From positions 1-64,000 of the forward strand of contig JAKBCH010000005.1 of the NCBI GenBank assembly GCA_021808055.1: a stretch of 64,000 nucleotides of DNA, read 5' to 3'. This DNA comes from Pseudomonadota bacterium (GTDB lineage: Bacteria; Pseudomonadota; Alphaproteobacteria; Acetobacterales; Acetobacteraceae). Each line of letters starts with the position of its first letter. The stretch's first letter is position 1. The translations under genes were made by a program, and so were the position numbers. The notes below the pieces were generated by a model. The model saw only the letters and a program-made list of their open reading frames with translations, had not been told where the DNA came from and searched no databases. This document shows, one piece after another, positions 6,405 to 15,994 of this stretch.

Positions 6405-9400
6405 GGCGGCGCAGATCCAGGCAGCGGGGATATTCCGGCCCTGCCACCGGCAGCGGCTCAGCGCTTGGCCCCGGCGTGTGGCCAAAGGGCCAGAAACGCG
6501 AGCGGCGGCGCGCTTCGGCTGAATTGGAGTTGACAGGGAAATCCTCATAGGCCCGGCCACCAGGATGGGCCACATGGTGGGTCATCCCGCCGATGGAGCG
6601 GCCAGTCCAGGTGTCGTACACATCGAACACCAGTGGCACTTGCGCGTTGATGGTGGGGTGCAAGGCAGAGTAAGGCTGCCAGGCTTTAAAGCGCACGCCC
6701 GCCACGTATTGGCCTTGCGTTTGCGTCCGTTGCATTGGCATGGCCGCGCCATTGCAAGCCAGCACATAACGCTCATTCACCCAGCCATTCACCTTCACTT
6801 GCAGGCGCTCGGCGGAGCTATCCACATATCGCGCGGTGCCGCCCTGAGCTTGTTCTTCCCCCAGCACGTGCCAGGGTTCCAGCGCGTGGCGGAGTTCTAG
6901 CTGCATGTCTCGCACTGTTACATCGCCCAGTTTGGGGAAGCGGAATTCCAGATGTGGGGCGAACCAATCAGCGTCTAACGGAAAGCCGTAAGCGGCAAGC
7001 TCCTCCAGCGAATCTTTAAAATCCGCTTCGGCATAATGCGGCAAAAGAAATTCATCGTGCAGGCGGGTACCCCAGCGGACAAGCCTGCGTTCGTAAGGTT
7101 TTTCCCAGAAGGCGGCGATGGCCGAGCGCATCAGCAGCACCTGGGCGGCGGACATTTCCGCGTGCGGCGGCATCTCGAAGGCGCGGAATTCCACCAGGCC
7201 ACGGCGGCCGGAAGCGGAATCGGGCGAGTACATTTTGTCGATACAAAATTCCGTGCGATGGCCATTGCCGGTCATGTCGCAAAGGATGTTGCGGAACAGC
7301 CTGTCCACCATCCAGGGCGGGGTGTGGCTCTGGCGACTGGTTTCACGGAAGGCGATTTCCAACTCGTTGATGCTATCCTCCCGCGCTTCATCGATGCGCG
7401 GATGCTGGGAGGATGGGCCGATGAACAGACCCGAGAACAGGAAGCTGAGCGAGGGATGGTTGTGCCAGAAACCCAGCATGGATTTCAGCAAATCTGGCCG
7501 ACGCAGAAAGGGCGAATCTGTGGGGGAGGCTGCACCCATCACCACATGGTTGCCGCCACCGGTGCCGACATGACGGCCATCCATCATGAATTTCTCGGCC
7601 GCCAGCCCCACTTCGCGCGCGGCTTCATAAAGCTGGGCGCTGCGCTCAACGATTTCCGCCCAGTTGGTGGAGGCAGGAATGTTGCATTCGATAACCCCTG
7701 GGTCTGGCGTGACGGAGAAATTGATAAGCCGCTCATCCTCTGGCGGCAGATAACCTTCCAGCACCACTTTGCAGCCCAATTCAGCGGCGGTTTCCTCGAT
7801 GGCGGCAGTGAGGTTCAGCCAGTCTTCAGCAGCGTAGAGCGGCGGATAGAATATGTGGATTTTGCCCTCCCGCGCTTCAACGCAGAGGGCGGTGCGAACT
7901 ACGCCGGGCTCCTCCTTCCCCACCACCGGCAGGCTTTGCGGCACCGGGCGGAAATTCTCGATCGCCCCCGGCCCTTCGCCCGGCAGTGCGGGGTAACGGG
8001 GCGCTTGCATCGCATCCCGCCGTTGCAACGGCGCTTTGGGCGCGAAAGGGTCGGCTTCGAAATCTGGTTCGATTGTCTCTGGGTCGGCCCAGGGCAGGCT
8101 ATCCAGCGGCAGGCGCAGACCGATGGGGCTGTCACCAGGGATGAGAAACATCACATCGTCGCGGAAGAACCATTTGCCGGATTGCCAGCGGCGAACACCA
8201 TCCATACTGACCCGGCGCAGCGGCAGCACGGAGCCGACATTCGCGGAAAGCCCTTGGCCAAACACTTTGGCAAGCCGCGCGCGCTCCAGCGCGTCGCGCA
8301 GTTTTGCGTCCTCGGCAACCACGTTCGCGGGCAGGCGTTTTTCCCGCCAGAGATAATAATGGATGTCCTCATAGGCGGTGTTCACCAGGCGGGGGTCTAT
8401 TTGCAGGCGTTTCGCCAGGGCCTGGGTAAAAACAATGGTGTCATCGGCGGTGGCGTTGTCCGTGTCGTCGTCTGAGGCCAGAAGCGACGGGTCTTTCCAG
8501 ACCGGCTCTCCATCCGCGCGCCAATGGGCGTGGATGGCCCAGCGCGGAAGTTGTTCGCCAGGATAGTGCTTGCCCATATTGTAGGTGAGTGCTCCACCTT
8601 TGCCCCAAAGCGGGGTGAGTTTGCGAATAAGCCGGCCGGCATAAGCGCGCTTGCTGGGGCCCAGCGCGTCGATATTCCATTCCGCGCCCTCATGGTCGGT
8701 GGCGGAAACGAAAGTGGGCTCGCCGCCCATGGTGAGGCGGACATCGTGATTGAGCAAAGCGCGGTCAACTTCAGCACCGCGAGCCAAAATCTCTTGCCAT
8801 TGCTTATCGGTATAAGGTTTGGTGACGCGGGGCGTTTCGGAAATGCGACGCACTTCCATGTGGAAGTCAAATTCAGTTTCCGTGCCGTCATCGGCTGTGA
8901 AACCACCGGAAATGGCGGCGGCGGATTGTGGGGATGGCGTGGCGGCGAGCGGGATATGGCCTTCCCCGGTAAAAAGCCCCGAGGTGGCGTCCAGCCCCAC
9001 CCAGCCCGCACCTGGCAGATAAACCTCGGCCCAGGCGTGAAGGTCGGTGAAATCTGCTTCCGGCCCAGCCGCACCGCCATCAACCGGCTTCTGGTCAGCG
9101 GTGAGCTGGATGAGATAGCCGGAGACGAAACGGGCCGCATAGCCCAGATGCCGCAGCAAATTCACCAGCAGCCAGGCGGAATCGCGGCAAGAGCCTTTGC
9201 CCAGAAGCAGCGTTTTGTCCGGCGTGTAAACACCCGATTCCATGCGGACAACATAGGCAACGCATTTTTGTACGATGGAGTTGACCTCGACCAGCATATC
9301 CACCGTGCGAGTTTGCTTGCTCTCGAATTTATCCTTCATGCCTTTGATGAGTGTTGCGAGCATTCGCCCCGGCTGAATGAGCCTGCGAAAAGGTGCGAGT

Positions 9401-9738
9401 TCCTCAGCGAGGATGGGGTCATAGGTGAAGGGATAGGTTTCCGCCTCGGGTTCCAGGAAGAAATCAAACGGGTTGATGGTTGCCATTTCGGCCACGAGAT
9501 CCACCGTGACCTCGAAGCTGGTGACACGCTCAGGGAAGACCACGCGCGCCAGGAAATTACCCTGTGGGTCTTGCTGCCAGTTGAGAAAATGCGGTTTGGG
9601 CGAAATTTGCAGCGAATAGGAGATGATGGGCGTGCGCGCATACGGGGCCGGGCGAAGGCGAATGGTTTGCGGGCCAAGGGTCACCGGGCGGTCGTATTTA
9701 TAGGAGGTGCGGTGCGTGATGGCGGCGTGGATGGACAT
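6397..9738 (-). CDS. Transglutaminase-like / DUF2126 fusion (putative amidoligase)
   Basis: A very large cytoplasmic protein (1,113 residues, normal for the family). Residues 1 to about 280 form a bacterial transglutaminase-like N-terminal region plus core, with a complete Cys-His-Asp triad: C184 in GKGSCRDSAW, H234 in DLHAWAEV and D250 in WVGLDATSG. The remainder (about 300-1090) is DUF2126, with MGGEPTFVSATDHEGAEWN and FMMDGRHVGTGGGNHVVMG, a domain that belongs to the amidoligase/glutamine-synthetase-like group. Such fusions are thought to make or modify peptide-like conjugates, but no substrate is established. ATG 9738 is used because it gives the family N-terminus MSIHAAITHRTSY and has AGGAG six bases upstream. 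The frame's extension to 10110 would overlap the divergent GT8 gene. Confidence 0.9.
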   Translation of the reverse strand: MSIHAAITHRTSYKYDRPVTLGPQTIRLRPAPYARTPIISYSLQISPKPHFLNWQQDPQGNFLARVVFPERVTSFEVTVDLVAEMATINPFDFFLEPEAETYPFTYDPILAEELAPFRRLIQPGRMLATLIKGMKDKFESKQTRTVDMLVEVNSIVQKCVAYVVRMESGVYTPDKTLLLGKGSCRDSAWLLVNLLRHLGYAARFVSGYLIQLTADQKPVDGGAAGPEADFTDLHAWAEVYLPGAGWVGLDATSGLFTGEGHIPLAATPSPQSAAAISGGFTADDGTETEFDFHMEVRRISETPRVTKPYTDKQWQEILARGAEVDRALLNHDVRLTMGGEPTFVSATDHEGAEWNIDALGPSKRAYAGRLIRKLTPLWGKGGALTYNMGKHYPGEQLPRWAIHAHWRADGEPVWKDPSLLASDDDTDNATADDTIVFTQALAKRLQIDPRLVNTAYEDIHYYLWREKRLPANVVAEDAKLRDALERARLAKVFGQGLSANVGSVLPLRRVSMDGVRRWQSGKWFFRDDVMFLIPGDSPIGLRLPLDSLPWADPETIEPDFEADPFAPKAPLQRRDAMQAPRYPALPGEGPGAIENFRPVPQSLPVVGKEEPGVVRTALCVEAREGKIHIFYPPLYAAEDWLNLTAAIEETAAELGCKVVLEGYLPPEDERLINFSVTPDPGVIECNIPASTNWAEIVERSAQLYEAAREVGLAAEKFMMDGRHVGTGGGNHVVMGAASPTDSPFLRRPDLLKSMLGFWHNHPSLSFLFSGLFIGPSSQHPRIDEAREDSINELEIAFRETSRQSHTPPWMVDRLFRNILCDMTGNGHRTEFCIDKMYSPDSASGRRGLVEFRAFEMPPHAEMSAAQVLLMRSAIAAFWEKPYERRLVRWGTRLHDEFLLPHYAEADFKDSLEELAAYGFPLDADWFAPHLEFRFPKLGDVTVRDMQLELRHALEPWHVLGEEQAQGGTARYVDSSAERLQVKVNGWVNERYVLACNGAAMPMQRTQTQGQYVAGVRFKAWQPYSALHPTINAQVPLVFDVYDTWTGRSIGGMTHHVAHPGGRAYEDFPVNSNSAEARRRSRFWPFGHTPGPSAEPLPVAGPEYPRCLDLRRHA

Positions 9739-9891
9739 GCAGGCTCCTGAAACTGCGCTTGAAGCCAACATGCGCAGCCATGTTTTGCAACGCAATAGCA
9801 ACCAGTATTGAAAACGCGTGACATTGCCATGATTGCCTCCCCCGGCGCGGGGTGCGAGACAAGCGGTAGCAAAACGGGTGGGTAAGTTGGC

Positions 9892-10926
9892 ATGGGCTGC
9901 GGCAGCAAGGCAGTGTTTTTCGCGGCGGATGCGGCTTATTTTGAACTGGCTTGGGTGGCCGCGCGGCGTGCCGCCGCTGAGCCGGGCCGGGATTTCGACG
10001 TGTGGATGCTGGTGGACAAAGTACCGACCGGCATAGCCCCGCCGCCGGGTGTGTTCATAAAAGAAATTGAGTTGCCAGAAGTGTTCATAGCCGTTTCCGG
10101 CCCGGCGCATATGTCAGCCTTCAGCTATGCGAGGCTTCTGGCGGCGGATTATTGGCTGCGCGACTATGACCGGTTGCTTTACGTTGATTCAGACACGCGC
10201 ATTGCCGGGGCGTTGACGCTGTTGCTCGAGCTTGATCTGGGCCACGCCATCGCCGCGATGGCGGAGGATTGCGGACGTTACCTGGGCGCCGCGGGCGGGC
10301 GGGAAAACTGGGATGAATACCGTGCCGCCACAGGGCTGCCTTTGGATGCGCCTTATTACAATGCCGGGGTAATGCTGCTGGATGCCGCGCGCTGGCGAAA
10401 AGAGGCGCTGGGGCGGCAGGCTGAAGCCATGGTGCGGGCACGTGGCCAGGCGTTGCGATTCATGGATCAGGATGTGTTGAACGTACTGCTGGCCGGACGA
10501 ATCGCGGAGCTTTCACCGCGATGGAATTTCATGACGCATTATATGGGGTTGGGGCTGGAGGCTGCGGTGCGCCCAAGCATTCTGCACTATGCCAACGTGT
10601 TGAAACCATGGCGGGACCCGGAATGGGCGGCGTTGTATGACAAGGCAGACGCAAGGGCTTTTGCCCGGCTGTTTGCGGATTCGCCCTGGCCGGGCTTTGT
10701 GCATAAGGGCTTGGGCTCCGCCTTGCCCTGGCGCAAGCGCGCCGCTTTGCGGGCGGCACAGCAGGCGCGGCATATACCGGAAGCAGCCCTTGCCGGGCAT
10801 GTGGCGAATTTCACCGCCATGGCGCCAAGGCTGCGACGCGATGTGCGGGCTGGATTTGCCGAGGGTGTGTCGCGCTATGTTGATTTGACGCCCGAAGAGC
10901 GCGCGGCCTGGGCGGCGTTAGGTTAG
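9892..10926 (+). CDS. Glycosyltransferase family 8 protein
   Basis: A 344-residue GT-A fold transferase of family GT8, related to LPS galactosyl/glucosyltransferases. The N-terminus ([10 protein letters not shown]) is the nucleotide-sugar binding start, [10 protein letters not shown] carries the metal-binding DxD motif (D99, D101), and [17 protein letters not shown] followed by [11 protein letters not shown] is the typical second half. The HYANVLKPW segment is the C-terminal metal-ligand histidine region. It probably adds a hexose to lipopolysaccharide or another surface glycan. It is transcribed divergently from the DUF2126 gene across about 150 bases, and its last nine bases overlap the end of tyrS. 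Confidence 0.88.
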   Translation: MGCGSKAVFFAADAAYFELAWVAARRAAAEPGRDFDVWMLVDKVPTGIAPPPGVFIKEIELPEVFIAVSGPAHMSAFSYARLLAADYWLRDYDRLLYVDSDTRIAGALTLLLELDLGHAIAAMAEDCGRYLGAAGGRENWDEYRAATGLPLDAPYYNAGVMLLDAARWRKEALGRQAEAMVRARGQALRFMDQDVLNVLLAGRIAELSPRWNFMTHYMGLGLEAAVRPSILHYANVLKPWRDPEWAALYDKADARAFARLFADSPWPGFVHKGLGSALPWRKRAALRAAQQARHIPEAALAGHVANFTAMAPRLRRDVRAGFAEGVSRYVDLTPEERAAWAALG

Positions 10927-12150
10927 TTTCACCAGCACATGCTGTTTTTTGCCTGCCGAGAGCTTCTGCTCCGCTTTGGGCGTTATGAGCTGGGCTTCGT
11001 CGGTGATTGCCATATCATCCAGTTTTGCGCCGCCACCACGGATGAGCCGCCGTGCCTCGCCATTGGACGCCGCCAACCCGGCCTTCACCAGCAAGGCAAA
11101 GGCGGGGAGACCTTCGCCGAACTCCGCCGCGCTTAGGCTGATGCTGGGGATGGCCCCCGCCGCAACACCTTCCGTGAACAGCTTGCGGGCGGTTTCCGCT
11201 GCTTCTTCGGCGGCGGCACGGCCATGGGCGAGCGTGGTGGCCTCTGTTGCCAGGATAATCTTGGCCTGGTTGATCTCCGCACCGCTGAGGGCTTCGAGGC
11301 GGGCAATTTCATCCAACGGCACATCCGTGAACAAGCGCAGGAAACGGCCAACATCGGCGTCCTCCGTATTGCGCCAGAATTGCCAGTAATTGTAAGGGCT
11401 CAGTTTTTCAGCCGAAAGCCAGACGGCACCCGCGGCGGATTTACCCATTTTTTGGCCGGAAGCGGTGGTAATGAGCGGCGTGGTGAGGCCGAAGACAGTT
11501 TTCTGGTCTGTGCGACGCACAAGCTCGATGCCTGAAACGATATTGCCCCATTGGTCCGACCCGCCCATTTGCAGCACCACGTTTTCGCGGCGATTCAGCT
11601 CGCGGAAATCGTAGCTTTGCAAAATGGAGTAGTTGAATTCCAGGAAGGTGAGGCCCTGCTCGCGGTCCAGCCGGGATTTTACAGAGTCGAAAGACAGCAT
11701 CCGGTTGATGGAGAAATGCACCCCCACTTCGCGCAGCAGGCCGATGTAAGAGAGGTTATCCAGCCAATCGGCGTTGTTCACCAGAATCGCGTCGGTTGGG
11801 CCGGTACCGAAATTGATGAAGGCTTCCAGGTTTTTGCGGATGCCTATGAGGTTGGCGGCAATTTGTTCATCGCCCAGGAGCTGCCGGGCTTCTTCGCGGA
11901 ATGATGGGTCGCCGATGCGGGTGGTGCCGCCGCCCATAAGGGCGACCGGGCGGTGGCCATGGCGCTGGAACAGGCGCAGCAGCATGATCGGGATCATGTG
12001 GCCGACATGCAGGGAATCCGCGGTGAGGTCGAACCCGGCATAGCCAGCAATGGCACCCGCGGCGCAGGCATCGTCCAGAGCCGCTTCGTCCGTGCATTGG
12101 AAGATGAAGCCGCGGGCCTTAGCCTCGGCCAGAAATTCGCTTTTCGCCAT
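10918..12150 (-). CDS. tyrS: Tyrosyl-tRNA synthetase
   Basis: Charges tRNA-Tyr in the cytoplasm. The 410-residue protein is a class I synthetase of the bacterial TyrRS-1 type. Visible features are the HIGH-type motif HVGH (48-51), the tyrosine-binding segment [25 protein letters not shown] read in two parts around residues 179-202, the KMSKS-type loop KMGKS (234-238), and a C-terminal S4 RNA-binding domain (about 345-405, with [15 protein letters not shown]). ATG 12150 has AGGAG upstream, embedded in the end of the preceding membrane-protein gene, four bases away, so the two are probably cotranscribed. The open frame extends to 12489 but overlaps that gene. Confidence 0.97.
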   Translation of the reverse strand: MAKSEFLAEAKARGFIFQCTDEAALDDACAAGAIAGYAGFDLTADSLHVGHMIPIMLLRLFQRHGHRPVALMGGGTTRIGDPSFREEARQLLGDEQIAANLIGIRKNLEAFINFGTGPTDAILVNNADWLDNLSYIGLLREVGVHFSINRMLSFDSVKSRLDREQGLTFLEFNYSILQSYDFRELNRRENVVLQMGGSDQWGNIVSGIELVRRTDQKTVFGLTTPLITTASGQKMGKSAAGAVWLSAEKLSPYNYWQFWRNTEDADVGRFLRLFTDVPLDEIARLEALSGAEINQAKIILATEATTLAHGRAAAEEAAETARKLFTEGVAAGAIPSISLSAAEFGEGLPAFALLVKAGLAASNGEARRLIRGGGAKLDDMAITDEAQLITPKAEQKLSAGKKQHVLVKLT

Positions 12151-12154
12151 GGGT

Positions 12155-13360
12155 CTACTCCTGTGCGAGCGCGGGTAGCACAGGCGGGCGGGCGGGCAAA
12201 GCCGCGCGGAGCAAGGCGGCCAGGACGATAAGCGGGGTAAGCTCGTGGCCTGTGGCGATTGAGACGACAAGACAGATTCCCGGCCAGAGGAACAAAATCG
12301 CGTCCAGCAGGCCGAGGCGCCAGCCGCGCTGTCGGGCGGATTCAGCCAGCATGAGGGAAAAGGCGACCATGTCCGGCGTATTTGCATAAGGTGTGGCGAG
12401 CAAGGATAGACATACCATTTTGAAGAGTCGTTCTTCAGGAGACCATTTGCGACTGAAAATGTAGGCGACCGCCAAAACTGCTGATGCAAGTTGAATTACG
12501 GTTGCATTAAACGATGAAATGCCAAAGCTTCGAACCATCCAGTAGATCGAAACGCCCCAGCCTTGGGCTCCATGAGGGTCGAAGGGGGCGGCAAGGATTT
12601 GAAAACTTTGCTGCCTGCCCAGCGTTAGATAAGCGTGCCAGGCAGCCGTTCCGAATAGCCAAATCGAAAGCAGGACGATACCGCCGGAGACAAGCGCGAA
12701 ACCAGTCAATGCACGCAGATTCCGCTTGGCACCCCATAGGAATGGCAACAGCAAACCGAGCTGCGGCTTTACAACGAATATCCCGGCGAGACCGCCTCCT
12801 AAAAACCCCCGGCGTTCAGCAAGGCGGATTGAAGCTAGAAAGATGGCGCCCGTGATGATTCCGAATTGACAAATCTGAAAGTCCAGCAACGAGGCCGGGG
12901 CCAATAAGCCTACAATGATGACAAGCCATCCAAATCCTGCAAATCGCAACAACATAACCGCACAGGCAGTGCTGCCCAAAAGCCACGCAAAAGCCGCTGT
13001 CTCGAATGGTAAATGCGCGAGAGGCCAAAATACCAGCAAAGCTGTGGGAGGATAGAAGAATGTTTGGTATGTGATTTGGGGAAGCAAAAGCGTTTTGGCC
13101 GCAGCGTTAAACAAATATGGGGTATAAATAACCGAAAAACTCATATGTGTTGACAAGACCCCAGCCGGCCAAAACACAGAAAAATCACATTCCGGCCTAC
13201 CACAGGGCTGATCAGGCAAAATCGGCGCGCCGACGAGATAGCCAAGGCGCGGCGCCATGTGTACGGCAAAAGCGCGAAGCAAGACACCCCAAAAGGCGAG
13301 GAGCAGGAGCGTGCCGCCTAAACGGTCGGTGAAACGGAGATAGGTGAGGAATCTGTTCAT
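12155..13360 (-). CDS. GT87/DUF2029-like polytopic membrane glycosyltransferase
   Basis: A 401-residue integral membrane protein with about ten hydrophobic segments, resembling the GT-C-type family GT87 (DUF2029), whose characterised members use polyprenyl-phosphate sugars outside the membrane. Marked motifs are [12 protein letters not shown] (about 57-68) in the first periplasmic loop, [35 protein letters not shown] and [12 protein letters not shown]. All have counterparts in the next gene upstream, so the two are tandem paralogues. The DNA is AT-richer than its surroundings. It lies four bases before tyrS. The acceptor is unknown. Confidence 0.75.
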   Translation of the reverse strand: MNRFLTYLRFTDRLGGTLLLLAFWGVLLRAFAVHMAPRLGYLVGAPILPDQPCGRPECDFSVFWPAGVLSTHMSFSVIYTPYLFNAAAKTLLLPQITYQTFFYPPTALLVFWPLAHLPFETAAFAWLLGSTACAVMLLRFAGFGWLVIIVGLLAPASLLDFQICQFGIITGAIFLASIRLAERRGFLGGGLAGIFVVKPQLGLLLPFLWGAKRNLRALTGFALVSGGIVLLSIWLFGTAAWHAYLTLGRQQSFQILAAPFDPHGAQGWGVSIYWMVRSFGISSFNATVIQLASAVLAVAYIFSRKWSPEERLFKMVCLSLLATPYANTPDMVAFSLMLAESARQRGWRLGLLDAILFLWPGICLVVSIATGHELTPLIVLAALLRAALPARPPVLPALAQE

Positions 13361-13434
13361 GCTTATTAAAATGCCCGCAGGGTATGTGGTATATTAAAAA
13401 AGCAAACGAAAATTTATGCGTTCGTGTGACTGGA

Positions 13435-14766
13435 TCATTTTATCAATGCCTGGCGTAGCTCGCGAAATTGTATGGCAAGATCGTAATCTTCATCTCGCAA
13501 AATCCCCCAAAGCGCGCCTAATATCACCGCCGGCGTGAAAAGAACGCCCGTTTTGATTGTAAGGAATTGACCAAAACAAGGCCAAAGCCAAAACAGGACA
13601 TAAGAAAATCGCAGCTTCCAATTGCGTTTTTCAACCATCACGGCAAGCATCACCGAACCCGCGAACATATCATTCAAGAAACCGTAAGGCGTAGCTAATA
13701 GTGACAGCATCACTGTAGCTGCCACCATGCCACTTAATGACATAATTCTGCGCCGCCAAATACGAAAGCATATTAAAGCGGCACAAATCGAAATTCCGCC
13801 CTGAACAATATAGGCTATGGATAGACCTGCTCCCAAACTTCGTACCATCCAAAATACAGAGACACCACCGCCAAAATATTCAAATGGCACGAATGCGGCC
13901 TGCAAAACATGCACCGCATAAGGCTGTCCGATTTGTTCAAAAACATTCCAGACGTTTGGACCAAAGCATATTAAAGTGGCAATCAGCAGCAGGGACAATA
14001 CACCGATAATGACACCTGCAACCCTCCACCCCCGCGCACCCAGCAACACGATTGGCAATAATACACCCTCTTGTGGTTTGAGTCCTAACAGCCCCAGAAA
14101 CATTCCAGCCAGAAAGCGGTTTTGGCAAAAAAGCAGCAAGCCTGCGACCAACAAGCTTCCCAAAAGGACACTGAATTGACCAATTTCGATATTCCACATT
14201 GCTGCTGGGCATAGCAGGCTTGCCAACACAAGCTGCCAAGATAACCCAGCGCGGCGCAGGCACAATCCAGCAATGCTGCAATAAACAATGGTCCAGGCAA
14301 AAAAGGCAGTGTTGAAGGGAAGAAAGGACAAAAGCGACATCGGCAGCAATACGAAGGGGGGATAAAGGAAGGCGTCGATTTGAAAATAAGGTGCAAGAAA
14401 ATGCTGCTGGAAGATTAGAAATGATGAAGGATCATAAATACGATGAAAATCACCGCTACGCGCAAGCAATCCTGCAGGCCAAAATGAGCCAAAATCACAT
14501 TCTGGATTATTGCAGGGGGGGTCAGAACTGATTGGTTTACCGAAAAGATGAAGGATTCGAAGCCCAAATCTGATGCAGAATAATTTGGCCCAAATTAGCC
14601 AGCAATATCCTGTAATCGTCCAAAGCAAAATTTGCCAAAACTTAAAAAGGCTCGCCCGCAAGCTTAGGCTTTCGATCCCTGTTTCATTCTGCACCATATT
14701 TTTCCAGTCTTGCGGAACGGTTTCAATGAAAAAACAACGTTTGAGTTGATCGACTCCCACGATCAA
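13435..14766 (-). CDS. GT87/DUF2029-like polytopic membrane glycosyltransferase, tandem paralogue
   Basis: A membrane protein of up to 443 residues paralogous to the following gene. Shared landmarks are PECDFGSFWPAG, IEIGQFSVLLG, GLKPQEGVLLP, GVSVFWMVRSLG and SLLATPYGFLND. Probably a GT-C enzyme transferring a sugar from a lipid carrier. The start is uncertain: ATG 14766 adds a hydrophilic leader, and ATG 14697 (MVQNETGIESL) would give 420 residues, closer to the paralogue. Base composition is clearly AT-rich compared with both flanks, suggesting transfer or low expression. Divergent from anmK. Confidence 0.7.
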   Translation of the reverse strand: MIVGVDQLKRCFFIETVPQDWKNMVQNETGIESLSLRASLFKFWQILLWTITGYCWLIWAKLFCIRFGLRILHLFGKPISSDPPCNNPECDFGSFWPAGLLARSGDFHRIYDPSSFLIFQQHFLAPYFQIDAFLYPPFVLLPMSLLSFLPFNTAFFAWTIVYCSIAGLCLRRAGLSWQLVLASLLCPAAMWNIEIGQFSVLLGSLLVAGLLLFCQNRFLAGMFLGLLGLKPQEGVLLPIVLLGARGWRVAGVIIGVLSLLLIATLICFGPNVWNVFEQIGQPYAVHVLQAAFVPFEYFGGGVSVFWMVRSLGAGLSIAYIVQGGISICAALICFRIWRRRIMSLSGMVAATVMLSLLATPYGFLNDMFAGSVMLAVMVEKRNWKLRFSYVLFWLWPCFGQFLTIKTGVLFTPAVILGALWGILRDEDYDLAIQFRELRQALIK

Positions 14767-14911
14767 GTTGATTGTTCAAGATTGTTGACTGAATAATCCC
14801 TCACCGATGACAAATTTGTGACCGCCAAAAAAGTTCCAAAAATCAGAGACACTCTCGCGACATAAATTATAGGGGTTGCCCTTTAGCCATTTTTGCTCAT
14901 TAGCACGGCTT

Positions 14912-15994
14912 ATGAAAACAAATCCTTTGCAAGCCATTGGGCTGATGTCCGGCACGTCGCTGGACGGGGTGGATGCCGCCTGGGTGCAGACCGATGGCGA
15001 AACCGTAAGCGGGTTCGGCCAGGCCGCGACTTTGCTCTACGAGGACAGCTTGCGCGCGGATTTGCGCCGGATTCTTGATCTCGCCCCTGCCCTCGCCGCG
15101 GATGATCCGTTGCTGCGCGACGTTACGGAGAAGCTGACCCGCGAACATGCCCTGGCGGTGGCGGTGCTGGGGAAGGCGGCGGACGTGATCGGGTTTCATG
15201 GCCAGACCATTCTGCACGCGCCGGAAGCGGGGCGAACCTGGCAGATTGGCGATGCGGCCTTGCTCTCTCACATCACCCGCCTGCCGGTGGTGCATGATTT
15301 CCGTTCGGCCGATGTGGCGGCGGGTGGCCAAGGCGCGCCACTGGTGCCTTTGTTTCACGCGGCGATGGCCAAGGAGATTGAAAAGCCGCTGCTGATCGTG
15401 AATATCGGCGGGGTGGCGAATGCGACATGGCTGGGGCCAAACGGCGAGATTATCGCCTGCGACACCGGGCCGGGAAACGGGCCGCTGGATGATCTTGCCC
15501 AAAAACATCTTGGCCAGGCTTACGACAAGGATGGCGCGCTGGCGGCTTCCGGCCAGGTGGATTATGCGCGGCTGCGGGCGCTGTTGGCGCACCCATTTTT
15601 TGCCCTGCCGCCACCAAAATCCCTGGATCGGTTGAGTTTTTCATCGCTTATCGAGCAAGCCATTGCAGGGTTGGCGCCGCCGGAAGCCGCCGCAACGCTG
15701 GCAGCGTTTATTTGCGCCGCGATTGCACAAACGCCCTGGCCCGCTCCACCCAAACAGGTGCTGGTAACCGGCGGAGGGCGGCACAATGCCATTTTGATGG
15801 CCGGGCTTGCCGCGCGCTTTACCGTGCCGGTGCAGCCGGTGGAGGCGGTGGGCTGGAATGGGGATGCACTGGAAGCGCAATGTTTTGCGTTTCTGGCGGT
15901 GCGTTCCCTGCGCGGATTGCCGCTTTCGCTGCCTTCCACCACCGGCGTTAAAGCGCCGCAAACCGGGGGGCGGCTTTACGGTACGATTTTATAA
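14912..15994 (+). CDS. anmK: Anhydro-N-acetylmuramic acid kinase
   Basis: Phosphorylates and opens 1,6-anhydro-MurNAc from recycled peptidoglycan to give MurNAc-6-phosphate. At 360 residues it is close to family length. The signature GLMSGTSLDGVDAAW is at residues 10-24, GFHGQTILHAP carries the substrate-binding region, and IANIGGVAN-like (LIVNIGGVANATWLG), CDTGPGNGPLDD and VTGGGRHN are the ASKHA-fold phosphate and adenosine motifs. ATG 14912 gives the family N-terminus; a TTG at 14876 would add 12 residues. The 3' end overlaps the converging membrane protein gene by 19 bases. Confidence 0.93.
   Translation: MKTNPLQAIGLMSGTSLDGVDAAWVQTDGETVSGFGQAATLLYEDSLRADLRRILDLAPALAADDPLLRDVTEKLTREHALAVAVLGKAADVIGFHGQTILHAPEAGRTWQIGDAALLSHITRLPVVHDFRSADVAAGGQGAPLVPLFHAAMAKEIEKPLLIVNIGGVANATWLGPNGEIIACDTGPGNGPLDDLAQKHLGQAYDKDGALAASGQVDYARLRALLAHPFFALPPPKSLDRLSFSSLIEQAIAGLAPPEAAATLAAFICAAIAQTPWPAPPKQVLVTGGGRHNAILMAGLAARFTVPVQPVEAVGWNGDALEAQCFAFLAVRSLRGLPLSLPSTTGVKAPQTGGRLYGTIL

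Noticed and set aside
8524..9750. Long plus-strand open frames opposite the DUF2126 gene (also 7036-8475)
   Set aside because: They are antisense to a clear conserved enzyme with triad motifs; their translations look like no protein family, as expected in GC-rich DNA.
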